Below the pieces are notes generated by a model. It saw only the letters and a list, made by a program, of their open reading frames with translations, made no database searches and was not told the origin of the DNA. DNA of 64,000 nucleotides from Anaerosomatales bacterium. Lineage in GTDB: Bacteria; Actinomycetota; Coriobacteriia; Anaerosomatales; Anaerosomataceae. Of this stretch, positions 44,923 to 58,488 are shown in pieces. The stretch lies in the NCBI GenBank assembly GCA_030019445.1, contig JASEEU010000001.1, positions 186,001-250,000 on the forward strand, written 5' to 3'. The translations under genes were made by a program, and so were the position numbers. Position 1 is the stretch's first letter, and each line of letters begins with the position of its first letter.

Positions 44923-45654
44923 GTGACCGCACGAAGAGTGCTCGTGGTGGAGGACGAACCGCATACCCGAGAAGTGGTGGAGGCGTACCTGGAGCGCCAG
45001 GGGCTGTGGGTCACCGCGGTGGGCGACGGCTCGCAGGCGTTGGATGCGTTCGCTCACCATCGCTTCGACATCGTGGTGCTCGATCTCAACCTGCCCGGTC
45101 TCCCGGGCGAAGAGGTGTGCCGCCGGATCCGCGACGTCTCTGACGTGCCGATCATCATGCTCACCGCCAAGGGCGCCGAGGAAGAGCGCGTCGCCGGCCT
45201 GGACCTCGGCGCTGATGACTACCTCGTGAAGCCCTTCAGCCCTCGCGAACTCGTCGCTCGCGTGCGGGCCCTGCTGCGACGCGCCCATGTCGGCGAGGAG
45301 CCGCAGCGAGCGCGCGTCGCCTACGGGCCGCTCGAGATCGACCTCTCAGCGCACCGCGTGTTCTGCGACGGTGAGGAGATCGAGCTCACCGCGAGCGAGT
45401 ACCGCCTGCTGACGGTCCTCTCGCGCTTCCCGGGTCGTGTCTACACGCGGATGGAGCTCGTGGAGAAGGTGCTCGGCTATGACTTCGAAGGATACGAGCG
45501 CGCCATCGATTCGCACGTGAAGAACCTGCGCGCCAAGCTGGGCGATGACCCGCGCGAGCCACGCTTCATCCACACGGTGTTCGGTGTCGGCTACCGTTTC
45601 GATCCGGGAGACGACACGGCCGAGGGCGCTGGCCACGACGCCGGGACGACGTGA
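44923..45654 (+). CDS. OmpR/PhoB-family response regulator
   Basis: 243 aa. Receiver (VLVVEDEPHTR, phospho-acceptor Asp54 in VVLDLNLPGLPG, Lys in DYLVKPFSPRELVARV) and a winged-helix DNA-binding domain (about 140-238: LTASEYRLLTVLSRFPGRVYTRMEL, RAIDSHVKNLRAKL, VFGVGYRF). GTG 44923 is six bases after AGGAGG. The 143-base gap before it contains no clear promoter. It is coupled to the kinase at 45654. DNA targets unknown. Confidence 0.92.
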   Translation: MTARRVLVVEDEPHTREVVEAYLERQGLWVTAVGDGSQALDAFAHHRFDIVVLDLNLPGLPGEEVCRRIRDVSDVPIIMLTAKGAEEERVAGLDLGADDYLVKPFSPRELVARVRALLRRAHVGEEPQRARVAYGPLEIDLSAHRVFCDGEEIELTASEYRLLTVLSRFPGRVYTRMELVEKVLGYDFEGYERAIDSHVKNLRAKLGDDPREPRFIHTVFGVGYRFDPGDDTAEGAGHDAGTT

Positions 45655-47024
45655 TGGCTGCTCGCGCCCTCGGCGTCAGGCTGAGCCTTGCGTTCGCGAT
45701 CGTGGCGGTGCTCACCATCGCGCTCGCCATGGTGATGGTGGGCGTCGGGGTGCAGCGGCAGTTCGGACAGTACGTGACGCAGCGGCTCCAGGACCGCGCG
45801 GATACCGCCGCGACGCTCCTCGGAAGCGAGTACGAGCGGAGCGGCACGTGGGCACGGGCGGACTTCTCGGTGCTCGCGCAGTTCGCCGCGGGGGAGGACC
45901 TGCGCTTGCGGGTGCTCGGCCCGCACGGCGACCTCGTCGCGTACTCCGTGGAAGGCGGCATGGTGCGGTCGCCTGAAGCCGACGACGCGCCGCGGACGGT
46001 GAGCGCGCGGGCGCCCATCATCGTGCACGGCCGCTACGTGGGCGAAGTGCTCATCGCGACGACGAGCCCCGGGGGGCTGCTCACCGCGCGCGATCTGGCG
46101 TTCCGACGCTCGCTTCTCTGGATGCTCGTCGTCGTGGGGCTCGTCGCGGCGATCGCCGCGAGCATCGCCGGGGCCGCGTACACGAGGTCCATCGTCGCGC
46201 CCATCAACGCGGTGACCCGGGTCGCCGCCGCGCTGCGGTCCGGCGACCGCTCGGCGCGCACCGGGATGAACGGAGAGGACGCGATCGGAGCGCTCGGAAG
46301 CACCCTGGATGCGATGGCCGACGCGATCGAGGCGGATCGAGAGGCGGAACGCCGCCTCACCGCCGACGTCGCTCACGAGCTCCGGACGCCGTTGCAGGCG
46401 ATCCAGGCCACCGTCGAGGCGATGCAGGACGGCGTCCTGCCCACCGATGAGGAGCGGCTCTCCGTGCTGCACGACGAGACCGTACGTCTCGGACGTCTGG
46501 TCGGCTCGATCCTCGAGCTGTCGCAGCTGGAGCGGGGCACGGCGGCCGTGACGCTCGGCCCGCTCGATCCCGCCGCGCCCGTCGAGCAGGCGATCGAAGG
46601 CTCGCGCGCGCTCATGGAGTCAGTCGGGTTGACGCTCACGGCCGATGTGGAGCCTGGTCTGACCGTCATGGGCGACCCTGACCGGCTGACGCAGGCCGTG
46701 GCCAACCTCCTGTCGAACGCCGCGCGCTACACGCCCGAGGGCGGCACAGTACGGGTGGGCGTCTCGGCCGAGAAGGGCACGGCCGTGATCGAGGTCGCCG
46801 ACACTGGCATCGGCATCGCTCCGGAGGACCGCGACCGGGCGTTCACGCGCTTCTGGCGTGCCGATCCGGCACGCGCGCGCGCGAGCGGGGGCCTCGGCAT
46901 CGGGCTCGCGGTCGTGCGGGAGATCGTGGAGCGTCACGGCGGCACGGTCGCGCTCGACGGCGTCGAGGGCGGCGGCACGGTCGTGCGCATCACGCTGCCG
47001 CTCGTGACCGCCGGGTCCGCGTGA
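45654..47024 (+). CDS. HAMP sensor histidine kinase (BaeS-like)
   Basis: 456 aa. Helix 1 (about 9-30), periplasmic region of about 100 residues, helix 2 (about 145-168), HAMP (about 169-222), HisKA (His241 in DVAHELRTPLQA) and HATPase_c (NLLSNAARYTP, DTGIGIAP, GGLGIGLAVVREI). ATG 45654 overlaps the response-regulator stop (TGATG); GTG 45651 is one codon earlier. It is the cognate kinase for the regulator before it. Ligand unknown. Confidence 0.9.
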   Translation: MAARALGVRLSLAFAIVAVLTIALAMVMVGVGVQRQFGQYVTQRLQDRADTAATLLGSEYERSGTWARADFSVLAQFAAGEDLRLRVLGPHGDLVAYSVEGGMVRSPEADDAPRTVSARAPIIVHGRYVGEVLIATTSPGGLLTARDLAFRRSLLWMLVVVGLVAAIAASIAGAAYTRSIVAPINAVTRVAAALRSGDRSARTGMNGEDAIGALGSTLDAMADAIEADREAERRLTADVAHELRTPLQAIQATVEAMQDGVLPTDEERLSVLHDETVRLGRLVGSILELSQLERGTAAVTLGPLDPAAPVEQAIEGSRALMESVGLTLTADVEPGLTVMGDPDRLTQAVANLLSNAARYTPEGGTVRVGVSAEKGTAVIEVADTGIGIAPEDRDRAFTRFWRADPARARASGGLGIGLAVVREIVERHGGTVALDGVEGGGTVVRITLPLVTAGSA

Positions 47025-47040
47025 ACCTGCGGCGGGCCGC

Positions 47041-47069
47041 TTTACGCCGCGCGCCGGGGCTGGTAGGCT
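47041..47069 (+). promoter_or_regulatory. pyr operon promoter
   Basis: TTTACG (47041-47046), a 17-base spacer and TAGGCT (47064-47069). Transcription would start near 47076, just before the PyrR binding loop. Confidence 0.5.
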
Positions 47070-47075
47070 GCTGAA

Positions 47076-47797
<722 letters not shown>

Positions 47798-47798
47798 C

Positions 47799-48734
47799 AT
47801 GCTGTCGTGCAAGCACATCCTCACGATGGACGACCTCTCCGCCGCCGACATCGTGCAGATCCTCGACACGGCGGATTCCTTCTCGGAAGTCAACGAACGC
47901 CGCATCAAGAAGCTCCCGACGCTGCGTGGTCGCACGGTCGTGAACCTCTTCCTCGAGCCGTCCACGCGCACGCGCACCTCGTTCGAGATCGCCGCCAAGC
48001 GTCTCTCGGCGGACGGGCTCAACTTCACCGCGTCCTCCTCGGCCACCGTGAAAGGCGAGAGCCTGCGCGACACGGCCAGGACGCTCTCGGCGATGTCCTG
48101 CGACCTGGTCGTCGTGCGACACAAGTACGCGGGCGCGCCGCAGATGCTGGCCGAGTCGATGGACGCATGCATCGTCAACGGTGGTGATGGCATGCACCAG
48201 CACCCCACCCAGGCGCTGCTCGACCTCTTCACGATGCGCAGCCGTCTTGGGAGGCTCGAGGGGCTCACGGTGGGCATCGTGGGCGACATCTACCACAGCC
48301 GCGTGGCGGGCTCGCTCGTGCCGGCGCTCAAGAAGGTGGGCGCCCGGCCGATCGTCATCGGGCCGCCGACGCTCATGCCGGCCCGCCCCGACGTGCTCGG
48401 CGCCGATGTCGTGTACTCGCTCGATGAGGCGCTGCCCGAGCTGGACGTCGCGTACATGCTGCGCGTCCAGTTCGAGCGTGCCGAGCGCATGCCGTTCCCG
48501 TCCAACCGCGAGTACGCTCGCTTCTACGGCATGAACGGAGCGCGTCTGGCCGCCGCCAAGCCCGAGATGATCGTCATGCATCCGGGGCCGATGAACCGCG
48601 GCGTGGAGATCTCGGCGGAGGTCGCCGACTCGCCGCGCTCGCTCGTGCTCGATCAGGTGAACGCCGGTGTGGCGGTCCGCATGGCCGTCATGTATCTGCT
48701 GCTGGGAGGTGCCGAGAGTGGCGTTGCTGCTTAA
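47799..48734 (+). CDS. pyrB: Aspartate carbamoyltransferase catalytic subunit PyrB
   Basis: Commits carbamoyl phosphate to pyrimidines, 311 aa. Carbamoyl-phosphate motif EPSTRTRTSFE (about residue 51), HPTQALLDLFTM (about 132) and the aspartate-site MLRVQFER segment are present. There is no pyrI in the operon, so regulation is likely through PyrR rather than an allosteric subunit. ATG 47799 is one base after pyrR. Confidence 0.97.
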   Translation: MLSCKHILTMDDLSAADIVQILDTADSFSEVNERRIKKLPTLRGRTVVNLFLEPSTRTRTSFEIAAKRLSADGLNFTASSSATVKGESLRDTARTLSAMSCDLVVVRHKYAGAPQMLAESMDACIVNGGDGMHQHPTQALLDLFTMRSRLGRLEGLTVGIVGDIYHSRVAGSLVPALKKVGARPIVIGPPTLMPARPDVLGADVVYSLDEALPELDVAYMLRVQFERAERMPFPSNREYARFYGMNGARLAAAKPEMIVMHPGPMNRGVEISAEVADSPRSLVLDQVNAGVAVRMAVMYLLLGGAESGVAA

Positions 48735-50007
48735 GGGAGGACGCGTCGTCGACCCCGCGGTCGGCCTGGATGCCACGCTCGACATCGTCATCCGGGACGG
48801 GGTGATCGCCGAGGTGGGCGAGGACCTCTCGATCCCCAAGGGCGAGACGATCGACTGCGCGGCCAAGGTGGTGCTTCCGGGCCTCGTGGACGCGCACACG
48901 CACCTGCGGGAACCCGGGCGCGAGGACGAGGAGACCGTGGAGAGCGGCACGCGCGCCGCGGCGCACGGAGGCTTCACCGCCGTCTGCGCGATGCCCAACA
49001 CCGATCCGGTGTGCGACACGGGTTCCGGCGTCCGCTTCCTGCTCGAGCGCGCCGAGGACGTCGGGGTCGTGCGGGTGCACGTCATCGGCGCGGTGACGCG
49101 CGGGCAGCGCGGTGAGGCGCTGGCGGAGATCGGCGACATGCGTGCCGAGGGCGCCGTCGCGTTCAGCGATGACGGCCACGGCATCCAGACCGGTGGCATG
49201 GCGCGCATCGCCATGGACTACCTCAAGGCGTTCGACGCCGTCATGATCTCGCACGCGGAGGACAGCTCGCTCTCGTCGGGAGGCGTCGTGAACGAGGGCG
49301 TCATCTCGACGCGTCTCGGTCTGCCCGGCTGGCCGGCCGCCGCCGAGGAAGCGATGGTCGCGCGCGACATCCGACTCGTCGAGCTCACCGGCTGCCGCCT
49401 GCACCTCGCGCACCTGTCGACGGCGGGTTCGATCGCGCTCGTGCGTGACGCCAAGGAGCGCGGGCTGCCGGTGACGTGCGAGGTCACGCCGCACCACCTG
49501 TTCCTGGATGAAGAAGCGCTCTCCGGTTACGATACGAACCTGAAGATGAACCCTCCGTTGCGGACCGCCGCGGACCGCGAGGCGCTCATCGAGGCCGTCT
49601 GCGACGGGACGGTCGACTGCATCGCCACCGATCACGCCCCTCACGCGCTCCACGAGAAGGAGTTGGAGTTCGAGTTGGCACCGTTCGGCACGACCGGTCT
49701 TGAGACGGCCCTCTCCCTGGTGAACACGCACCTCGTGTCCACCGAGAAGCTCGACTGGGCGGCTGTGGCGCGCCTGATGGCGCACGGCCCTCGTGCCGCG
49801 CTCGGCTTGCCGAACGTGACGCTGGCGGCGGGATCCGTCGCCGACATCACCATCGTTGACCCTGAGGCCAAGGTCGAGGTTACGCGCGACTGGCTGGTGG
49901 GGACGTCCAAGAACTCGGCGTTCCTCGGCGCGCGGCTGCTCGGCAAGGCGAGCGATGTGCTCATCGGCGGGTACTTCGCGCTGCGTAACGGGAAGGTGGT
50001 CGCGTGA
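48718..50007 (+). CDS. pyrC: Dihydroorotase PyrC (class I)
   Basis: Zinc amidohydrolase, 429 aa. Metal-binding HTHLREPGRED (about residue 58), LHLAHLSTAGS, TCEVTPHHLFL and CIATDHAPHALHEK are visible. GTG 48718 follows GGAGGTG and lies 17 bases inside pyrB. Class I length and HTHLR motif differ from the shorter E. coli class II enzyme. Confidence 0.96.
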   Translation: MALLLKGGRVVDPAVGLDATLDIVIRDGVIAEVGEDLSIPKGETIDCAAKVVLPGLVDAHTHLREPGREDEETVESGTRAAAHGGFTAVCAMPNTDPVCDTGSGVRFLLERAEDVGVVRVHVIGAVTRGQRGEALAEIGDMRAEGAVAFSDDGHGIQTGGMARIAMDYLKAFDAVMISHAEDSSLSSGGVVNEGVISTRLGLPGWPAAAEEAMVARDIRLVELTGCRLHLAHLSTAGSIALVRDAKERGLPVTCEVTPHHLFLDEEALSGYDTNLKMNPPLRTAADREALIEAVCDGTVDCIATDHAPHALHEKELEFELAPFGTTGLETALSLVNTHLVSTEKLDWAAVARLMAHGPRAALGLPNVTLAAGSVADITIVDPEAKVEVTRDWLVGTSKNSAFLGARLLGKASDVLIGGYFALRNGKVVA

Positions 50008-51269
50008 CGGACGGCGCACGCGCACTCCTCGCGCTCGAGGACGGCACGGTCTTCGCCGGCCGGTCATGCGGCGCCGCGGGCGAGGCGTCGGGTGAGGCGG
50101 TCTTCAACACGTCGATGTCGGGCTACCAGGAGGTGCTCACCGACCCCTCCTACGCCGGGCAGATCGTGACGATGACGATGCCGCACATCGGCAACTACGG
50201 CGTCAACGAGGCCGACATGGAATCGCGCGGCGTCTTCGCCACCGGCTTCGTCATGCGGGAGTGCTCTCGCGTATCGTCGAACTGGCGTGCCGAGGAGAGC
50301 CTGCGCGGTTTTCTCACGCGTCATGGTGTGGTCGCGATCGAGGGGATCGACACGCGGCGTCTCACGCGCCACATCCGTGAGGCCGGCGCCATGCGGGCGG
50401 TCATCTCCACCGAGGACCTCGACCCCGCGTCGCTGGTGGCCAAGGCGGCCGCCGCGCCGGGGCTCGCCGGGCGCGACCTGGTCGCCGAGGTGGCGTTCGC
50501 CGAGCGCTTCGTGTGGGGCGGCGAGATGCCGCCCGAGTGCGAGATCCCGGTCGACACCGGCGTATTGCCGGCCAACCCACGCTACCGCGTCGCGTGCCTC
50601 GACTCGGGCATCAAGTACAACATCCTGCGCCGCCTGGCCGAGCTCGGCTGCGAGTGCATCGTGCTGCCGCCGACGACGACCGCCGAAGACGTGCTCGCGC
50701 TCGAGCCGGACGGCGTCTTCCTCGCCAACGGGCCCGGCGACCCCTCGGCGGTGGACTACCTGTACGAGACGCTGCGCGACCTGCTCGGCGAGCGGCCGGT
50801 CTTCGGCATCTGCCTCGGCCACCAGATGCTCTCGCTCGCGCTCGGCGCGTCGACGTACAAGCTCAAGTACGGCCACCGGGGCGGCAACCAGCCCGTGATG
50901 AACCTGCTCACCGGCGGGGTGGAGATCACGAGCCAGAACCACGGGTTCTGCGTGGACTTCTCGGCCATAGGGCCGCTCATGCCTGAGGAGAGCGGCGGCC
51001 TCGCGCACGACGTGGACGACCTCGGTGCCTGGGTCCGCTCCGGCGTCGCGCCGGTCGTGCGGTCCGAGCGCTTCGGTCGCGTGCAGCTCACGCACGTCAA
51101 CCTGAACGACATGACCGTCGAAGGCGTGCGCGCGCTCGACCTGCCGGCGTTCTCGGTGCAGTACCACCCGGAGGCTGCGCCCGGGCCGCACGACGCGCGG
51201 TACCTGTTCGGCGCGTTCGCGCGGCTCATGGACGGTGACGAGGCGATCTACGAGGTGCAGGGGGACTGA
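50004..51269 (+). CDS. carA: Carbamoyl-phosphate synthase small subunit CarA
   Basis: Glutaminase subunit, 421 aa. N-terminal [20 protein letters not shown] domain and C-terminal class I amidotransferase with nucleophile Cys in [14 protein letters not shown] (about residue 270) and the His-Glu pair in [11 protein letters not shown] (about 385). GTG 50004 overlaps pyrC; the stop overlaps the following UspA-like gene, not carB. Confidence 0.96.
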   Translation: MTDGARALLALEDGTVFAGRSCGAAGEASGEAVFNTSMSGYQEVLTDPSYAGQIVTMTMPHIGNYGVNEADMESRGVFATGFVMRECSRVSSNWRAEESLRGFLTRHGVVAIEGIDTRRLTRHIREAGAMRAVISTEDLDPASLVAKAAAAPGLAGRDLVAEVAFAERFVWGGEMPPECEIPVDTGVLPANPRYRVACLDSGIKYNILRRLAELGCECIVLPPTTTAEDVLALEPDGVFLANGPGDPSAVDYLYETLRDLLGERPVFGICLGHQMLSLALGASTYKLKYGHRGGNQPVMNLLTGGVEITSQNHGFCVDFSAIGPLMPEESGGLAHDVDDLGAWVRSGVAPVVRSERFGRVQLTHVNLNDMTVEGVRALDLPAFSVQYHPEAAPGPHDARYLFGAFARLMDGDEAIYEVQGD

Positions 51270-52114
51270 TGCTGACCACGGTGCTCGTGCCCACGGACTT
51301 CACCTCCGACGCCGGACAGGTCCTCGCGTTCGCGCACGGCCTGCCGGCGCTCGGCGTGCGCCGCGTGGTGCTCGCGAACGTCGTCGAGGCGTCGGGCATG
51401 GAAGGCCCGGTCATCGCGGCCAAGGTGGACGCCGTGCGCGACCGCCTGCGCGACGTGGCGGGCGCGCTCGAGGCGAGCGGCATGCGCGTCGAGGTGCGCG
51501 TGCCCACCGGCGACGTCTTCGACGAGCTCGTGGCGCTTGCCGCCGAGATGGGCGTGGACGCCATCGTCGCGGGTTCGCACGCCAAGTCGCTCGTGGACCA
51601 GCTGGTCGCCGGCTCGGTATCCGAGCGGCTCCTGCGCGACGCGAGCGTCCCGAGCATGCTCGTGCGCTTCGAGCTGCTGCGCAATCAAGCCGACCCCGCC
51701 GAGCTGGTGCGCCGGTTCGGCGACAAGGTCCTGCTGCCGACGGATTTCTCGCTCGCCGCTCAGCACGCCTTCACGATGGTCCTCGAGCTGCCCAAGGGGG
51801 CCGTCAAGACCCTCTACCTGCTGCACGCGATCGACCCGGCGTTGTCGGGGGAGAAGTTGCGTCGTGCCGAGGAGGGCGCCGAGTTCCAGCTCCGCAACAT
51901 GCAGGCGATGGCGCGTCAGGAGGGCATCACCGCGGCCATCGCCATCCGGCGGGGCGACCCCGCCCGCGCGGTGCTGAGCGAGATCGACGAGCGTCGCGTC
52001 ACCGGCGTGGTCACCGGGACCCGCGGGCGCAACGCCGTGGCCGAGATGCTCCTCGGCAGCGTCTCGATGACCGTGCTCAAGCAGGCGTCGTGTCCCGTCA
52101 TGATCGTGCCCTAG
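51269..52114 (+). CDS. Tandem universal stress protein (UspA) inserted between carA and carB
   Basis: 281 aa composed of two Usp domains (about 1-140 and 150-281). Both start with VLVPTDF or VLLPTDF. The C-terminal domain has a full ATP motif G-2x-G-9x-G-S ([15 protein letters not shown]). The N-terminal copy has the same spacing but Ala in place of the second Gly ([15 protein letters not shown]), so it may not bind ATP. The ATG shares a base with the carA stop and carB follows after 14 bases, so it is co-translated with the synthase subunits. Role unknown; an ATP/stress input to pyrimidine synthesis is speculation. Confidence 0.88.
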   Translation: MLTTVLVPTDFTSDAGQVLAFAHGLPALGVRRVVLANVVEASGMEGPVIAAKVDAVRDRLRDVAGALEASGMRVEVRVPTGDVFDELVALAAEMGVDAIVAGSHAKSLVDQLVAGSVSERLLRDASVPSMLVRFELLRNQADPAELVRRFGDKVLLPTDFSLAAQHAFTMVLELPKGAVKTLYLLHAIDPALSGEKLRRAEEGAEFQLRNMQAMARQEGITAAIAIRRGDPARAVLSEIDERRVTGVVTGTRGRNAVAEMLLGSVSMTVLKQASCPVMIVP

Positions 52115-52128
52115 TCGAAAGGCAGCGC

Positions 52129-55340
<3,212 letters not shown>

Positions 55341-55344
<4 letters not shown>

Positions 55345-56165
55345 GCTGCGCGCAGGACATGACGCCCCGGCGGTGTCTCGAGCGGGTGTCGCTCATGGCG
55401 AACGAGCGCGTCGCCGAGGGCGTCGGGCTTGCGGTGTTCGCGGCGCCCGGTGTCGCGCGCGATATCCGGTCCGGTCAGTTCGTGCATCTGCGCATCGCCG
55501 AGGGAGCGTCGTTCATCCTGCGTCGTCCGTTCTCGGTGCACCGCGCCGCCGGGGACCGCATCGAGGTGCTCTACCAGGTGCTCGGCGTGGGAACGCGTGC
55601 GCTGTCGCTTGCCGAGCGCGGCGCCGAGATGGACCTCATCGGCCCGCTCGGCACCGGTTGGAGCATCCCGGAGGGCGTCGCGCACGCGCTGTTGGTGTGC
55701 GGTGGGCTCGGTGCGGCTCCGCTCGGGATGCTTGCCGAGGAACTCGCCGGGCGCGGCGTCGCGGTCAGCGTGGCGCAGGGCGCGCCGACGGCCGAGCGCC
55801 TTGTGGCGCGCGAGCTGTTCTCGGCGGCGGCGCGACGGCACGAGATCGCGACGGATGACGGCTCGGCCGGGCAGCGCGGGTTCGTCACGCTGCGGTCGGA
55901 GGCGCTCATGGACGCCGACGCCCCCGACGTGGTGTACACGTGCGGACCCGAGCCGATGCAGCGCATCGTGGCGGCGCAGGCCGCTCGGCGCGGCATCGCG
56001 TGCCAGGTCTCGCTCGAGCGCCTCATGGCGTGCGGCGTGGGCGCCTGCCTGTCGTGCGTGGTGAGCACGGTGCACGGGCAGCGCCGCGCCTGCGTCGACG
56101 GACCGGTGTTCGACGCCGCCGAGATCCTGTGGGACCGGGACGAGTCTCCTGAGCATGAGGGGTAG
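55341..56165 (+). CDS. pyrK: Dihydroorotate dehydrogenase electron transfer subunit PyrK
   Basis: FAD and [2Fe-2S] subunit that passes electrons from PyrD to NAD, 274 aa. Ferredoxin-reductase-like FAD domain (about 10-110, RRPFSV), NAD site [10 protein letters not shown] (about 200) and a C-terminal cluster motif [13 protein letters not shown] plus a later Cys ([10 protein letters not shown]). Start GTG 55341 overlaps carB; an in-frame start much further upstream is inside carB and rejected. Confidence 0.93.
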
Positions 56166-56166
56166 C

Positions 56167-57087
56167 ATGAGCCACGACGTCGACATGCGCGTGCGGATCG
56201 GCTCGCTCGAGCTTCGCAACCCGGTGATGACCGCGTCCGGGACGTTCGGCTCGGGGCGGGAGTACGCGGACTTCGTGGATCTCGCTCTTCTCGGCGCGGT
56301 CGTGACCAAAGGCGTCGGGCTCGAGCCGTGGCCCGGCAATCCCGCGCCCCGCATCGCCGAGACGGACTCGGGCATGCTCAACTCGATCGGCCTGCAGAAT
56401 CCGGGCGTCGAGGCGTTCTGCGCCGCCGATCTCGCGTGGCTCCGGACGCAGGACGTCCCGGTCGTCGTGAACGTCATCGGTCACACGGTGGCCGAGTACG
56501 CGGCAGTGGCCGCGCGCCTCTCGCGCGAGGACGGCGTGGACGCGCTTGAAGTGAACATCTCCTGTCCCAACGTCGACGAGGGCGGGATGGCGTTCGGCAC
56601 GAGCTGCGCCGCGGCCGCCGAGGTCACGCGTGCCGTCCGCGAGGTCACCACGTTGCCCGTGATCGTCAAGCTTAGTCCCAACGTGGGGGAGATCGCGCCG
56701 ATCGCCCGCGCGGTCACCGACGAGGGCGCCGACGCCGTGAGCCTCATCAACACGCTGCTCGGCATGGCGATCGACACGCGCACGTTCAGGACGGTGCTCG
56801 CGCGTGGCGTCGGCGGACTCTCCGGTCCCGCGATCAAGCCGGTGGCGCTTCGGATGGTGTGGGAGGTCGCCTCGGCTGTGGCTGTGCCGATCATCGGGAT
56901 GGGCGGTATCATGACCGGCGAGGACGCGGCGGAGTTCATGCTCGCGGGAGCGTCGGCCGTGGCGGTCGGCACCGCGAACTTCGTGGACCCGACGGCGACG
57001 ACGAAGGTGGCGGACGGCCTACGGCGCTTCTGCGCCGAGCGCGGCATCGCCGCGGTGCGGGAACTGACCGGCGCGGCACGCACCTGA
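56167..57087 (+). CDS. pyrD: Dihydroorotate dehydrogenase, class 1B catalytic subunit
   Basis: 306 aa FMN enzyme. [13 protein letters not shown] at the N-terminus, [18 protein letters not shown] with the catalytic Cys (about residue 132), and [11 protein letters not shown] near the C-terminus. Class 1B is supported by the catalytic Cys and by the adjacent pyrK, so electrons go to NAD rather than quinone. ATG 56167 follows GAGGGG; ATG 56155 lies in the pyrK end. Confidence 0.95.
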   Translation: MSHDVDMRVRIGSLELRNPVMTASGTFGSGREYADFVDLALLGAVVTKGVGLEPWPGNPAPRIAETDSGMLNSIGLQNPGVEAFCAADLAWLRTQDVPVVVNVIGHTVAEYAAVAARLSREDGVDALEVNISCPNVDEGGMAFGTSCAAAAEVTRAVREVTTLPVIVKLSPNVGEIAPIARAVTDEGADAVSLINTLLGMAIDTRTFRTVLARGVGGLSGPAIKPVALRMVWEVASAVAVPIIGMGGIMTGEDAAEFMLAGASAVAVGTANFVDPTATTKVADGLRRFCAERGIAAVRELTGAART

Positions 57088-57105
57088 CCGAGAGCGGGGA
57101 GCGCG

Positions 57106-58488
57106 ATGAGCGAAGAGCACAGGAGCGGAGCCGACGACGCGTCCGAGCGCGCAACGCCCGCTCCGCTGCCCGTGACGGACCTGCCACCCGTGCCGGCCCC
57201 TGTCGAGGTGCCCGTCCGGCGCCGGCCGCGATGGCCCTGGATCGTGGGCATCATCGCGGTGGTCGTTATCATCGCGGGGTGCGTCGGCAGCTACTACCTC
57301 GTCGACAGCCTGCTCGGCGACGAAGCATCCTTCGACGACCCGGTCATCCCGGTCTCGTTCGGAGGTCCGGGTGGCGAGAGCATCGTCTGGTCGGGGAATG
57401 GCCGGTACGCGGTGATCCAGCACTACGAGGACTTCGACATCCCGGTCGTGGTCGTCTGGGACCGCGAGACCGATGAGGTGCGGACCGAGCGCGGCTACGT
57501 GCTCGTCGCTGCCGAGACGTTCGGAGCGCAGGTGTGGCTCGAGCCGCGGTCGGATGTCGTGGACTGGGTCGACGGTATCGCCGACATCGCCGACCACCGC
57601 CCGGAGCGCCTGCTCGTGTGGCGGCTCGATGTGCCCGGCGCGACACCGACCGACGACGCTCCCGCAAAGTGGCGTGCGTGGCCGGGACCCGGCGATCGCG
57701 TCGCGTACCTGGAGGTCGACCCGCTCAAGGGCGCGGCTCCGGCCAAGGTGCTCATCAACAACGCGGCGTCGAGCGGGGAGGGCGTCAAGGCCGAGCTGCC
57801 CGATGACGTCGGTACGTTCCTGCCGGTGGGCTGGTCGCCGTCCGGTCGCTACTTCGCTCTTGAGGAGCTCGCCGACCTGACGGGCACGTCCTGGACGGAC
57901 CCGGATGCCGACCCGCTCGGGGAGGCCTCTCCCGGCGAGCGGTCCCCACGGCGCCTACTGGTCGTCGATGCCGAGACGGGCGCGCTCGTCGGCGACAGCC
58001 CGCTTGACGAGGCGGTCGACCACGCGCCGGCGAGCGTCTGGGCGGCGGACGAGGACACGCTCTACACGGTCGCTTCGTCGCTGTGGGACCCGGAGACGGG
58101 TGACGACCTTCCGGCGCAGGTCTGGCGCGTCGAACCGGGCGAGGAGCCCGTCGACGCGTTCGCTGCCGAAGGCTGGGAACGACGCGGCCGTCTCGACGCC
58201 GCGTACTTCCTGCGTTTCATCGGCTGGAGTCCCGAAGGCCCGCTGCTCTTGAGCGACGAGGCGCTCTGGCGCCTGGGCGCTGACGGACCGGACCGGCTCG
58301 GCGGCGCGTACTGGACGGGTGCGGCGTGGGCGCAGGATGCGGGACTCGTCGCCATCACGCAGGAGTGGGACTCGGCCACCGACACCGATCGGCTGGTGGC
58401 GTCGTTCCAGGAGGGGATCGGCGCTCCGATCAGGGTGATCTGGGAAGGACCGCCGATCGACGGAGAGGTGGGCATGAGCTTTGACTGA
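57106..58488 (+). CDS. Membrane-anchored protein of unknown function within pyr operon
   Basis: 460 aa. A short acidic/Pro-rich cytoplasmic N-terminus, one helix (about residues 45-65, WIVGIIAVVVIIAG) and a large soluble domain outside the membrane. Segments such as VWSGNGRYAVIQH, VGWSPSGRYFALEE, RLLVVDAETGALVG and FIGWSPEGPLLLSD recur like blades of a WD40/TolB-type propeller, but no clean repeat count can be given. ATG 57106 has GGGGAG upstream. It lies between pyrD and pyrF and overlaps pyrF by eight bases, so it is probably co-expressed. No catalytic motif recognised. Confidence 0.75.
   Translation: MSEEHRSGADDASERATPAPLPVTDLPPVPAPVEVPVRRRPRWPWIVGIIAVVVIIAGCVGSYYLVDSLLGDEASFDDPVIPVSFGGPGGESIVWSGNGRYAVIQHYEDFDIPVVVVWDRETDEVRTERGYVLVAAETFGAQVWLEPRSDVVDWVDGIADIADHRPERLLVWRLDVPGATPTDDAPAKWRAWPGPGDRVAYLEVDPLKGAAPAKVLINNAASSGEGVKAELPDDVGTFLPVGWSPSGRYFALEELADLTGTSWTDPDADPLGEASPGERSPRRLLVVDAETGALVGDSPLDEAVDHAPASVWAADEDTLYTVASSLWDPETGDDLPAQVWRVEPGEEPVDAFAAEGWERRGRLDAAYFLRFIGWSPEGPLLLSDEALWRLGADGPDRLGGAYWTGAAWAQDAGLVAITQEWDSATDTDRLVASFQEGIGAPIRVIWEGPPIDGEVGMSFD

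Noticed and set aside
51235-52128. In-frame extension making CarB about 1,369 residues
   Set aside because: The extension overlaps the UspA gene in another frame, is Arg/Gly-rich and has no CarB homology. GTG 52129 gives the standard CarB N-terminus.
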